64,000 nucleotides of DNA from Atopobium sp. (GTDB taxonomy: Bacteria > Actinomycetota > Coriobacteriia > Coriobacteriales > Atopobiaceae): contig JABZHR010000002.1 in NCBI GenBank assembly GCA_015258715.1, positions 117,713-181,712 of the forward strand, read 5' to 3'. The position numbers were made by a program, and so were the translations under genes. Below the pieces are notes generated by a model that was given only the letters and a program-made list of their open reading frames with translations, did not search any database and was not told the DNA's origin. Positions 63,829 through 64,000 of this stretch are shown here, in pieces (the first letter of the stretch is position 1; the number at the start of each line of letters is the position of its first letter).

Positions 63829-63914
63829 CACATCTATGTCACTTAATCTGTCAAAAAAGGCTATACATTGCTCCAATAATGCGTGTTTATTGCAGAATAT
63901 CGTCATTTGATGTG
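63829..63914. repeat. Repeat family B, copy 2
   Basis: Minus-strand unit at 63829-63850 and plus-strand unit at 63893-63914, separated by exactly 42 bp as in copy 1. The outer ends CACATC/GATGTG have changed together relative to CACACCTAA/TTAGGTGTG of copy 1, so pairing is kept. The spacer shares AAAAA and TATACATT. Apart from the adhE terminator this is the only structure seen in 63613-63971. Confidence 0.8.
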
Positions 63915-63971
63915 CTATTCACACTTGAATTTTCATTGCTAGTGCAACAACAAAAGAGAAGGTAGTGACCC

Positions 63972-64000
63972 ATGGGTCTACAATGGCGCTTACGACAACG
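63972..64000 (+). CDS. Possible start of a gene running off the window
   Basis: ATG at 63972, nine bases after GAAGG, opens a frame to the window edge (only nine codons). The start lies inside a 12-bp palindrome, GACCCATGGGTC. Too short to say what it is; an alternative start is ATG at 63983. Confidence 0.25.

Noticed and set aside
63829..63914. Family B element as an operator of the next gene only
   Set aside because: Copy 1 has the same layout between two convergent genes, so promoter control cannot be the whole explanation.

Overview
The window looks like a chromosome segment of a fermentative Coriobacteriia actinobacterium, most likely Atopobiaceae (Atopobium/Lancefieldella/Olsenella-like). 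Reasons: moderate G+C by eye, frequent TAATG stop/start overlaps, a lysine/alanine-rich trigger factor tail, an LPXTG-type wall protein, a bifunctional AdhE, and a formyl-THF ligase/cyclodeaminase pathway. This placement is inference from gene content; no 16S rRNA gene is present.

Layout. 1-4831: branched-chain amino-acid ABC operon (livKHMGF; livK is cut by the window edge). 5252-11587: threonine/methionine branch of the aspartate pathway (thrB-thrC on minus, divergent from hom-lysC-asd). 12118-14033: tRNA-Arg, a PatB/MalY-type lyase, tRNA-His and tRNA-Lys. 14126-18258: a PfkB sugar-phosphate kinase, PTS Enzyme I and a lipid kinase. 18456-19340: an orphan ABC-2 export permease. 19348-28512: a GntR regulator and a maltodextrin/glycogen unit (binding protein, two permeases, MsmK-type ATPase, MalQ, glycogen phosphorylase). 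28743-30632: an LPXTG surface protein. 31194-33709: tRNA-Gly, tRNA-Pro, glutamate dehydrogenase and 3-methyladenine glycosylase. 33749-38349: carAB behind a PyrR-type leader and attenuator. 38496-42115: tRNA-Leu, tig, clpP, clpX. 42362-43519: a broken membrane-anchored gene and a repeat element. 43520-46180: GT8 glycosyltransferase, TatD and TcdA-like proteins. 46214-49486: a compact A+T-richer RiPP cassette. 49671-57696: valS, then fhs-fchA-folD-folE-folC. 57783-63612: zinc-ribbon membrane protein, thrS, a degenerate PLP-enzyme-like ORF, and adhE.

The best candidate for an undescribed system is the minus-strand RiPP cassette at 46214-49486. A 46-residue precursor ends in a Trp-Cys-Gly-Ile-Phe-Cys core. 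It is followed by an inter-cistronic hairpin, a radical SAM/SPASM maturase and a peptide-exporter ABC protein. The precursor is easy to miss because it is so short.

Two genome-scale patterns also stand out. First, the 9-mer TTCTCGCCA/TGGCGAGAA occurs about 20 times, eight of them as the exact 13-mer TGGCGAGAAACCC. These copies often lie just after stop codons or as inverted pairs in hairpins, as DNA uptake sequences do. Second, two families of small inverted-unit elements are seen at separate loci: family A (24-bp units) and family B (22-bp units with a fixed 42-bp spacer). Other points of note are a FolD without its cyclohydrolase residues beside a dedicated cyclohydrolase (FchA), a ThrS without a TGS domain, a homoserine dehydrogenase without a full ACT domain, and a structured leader before hom.
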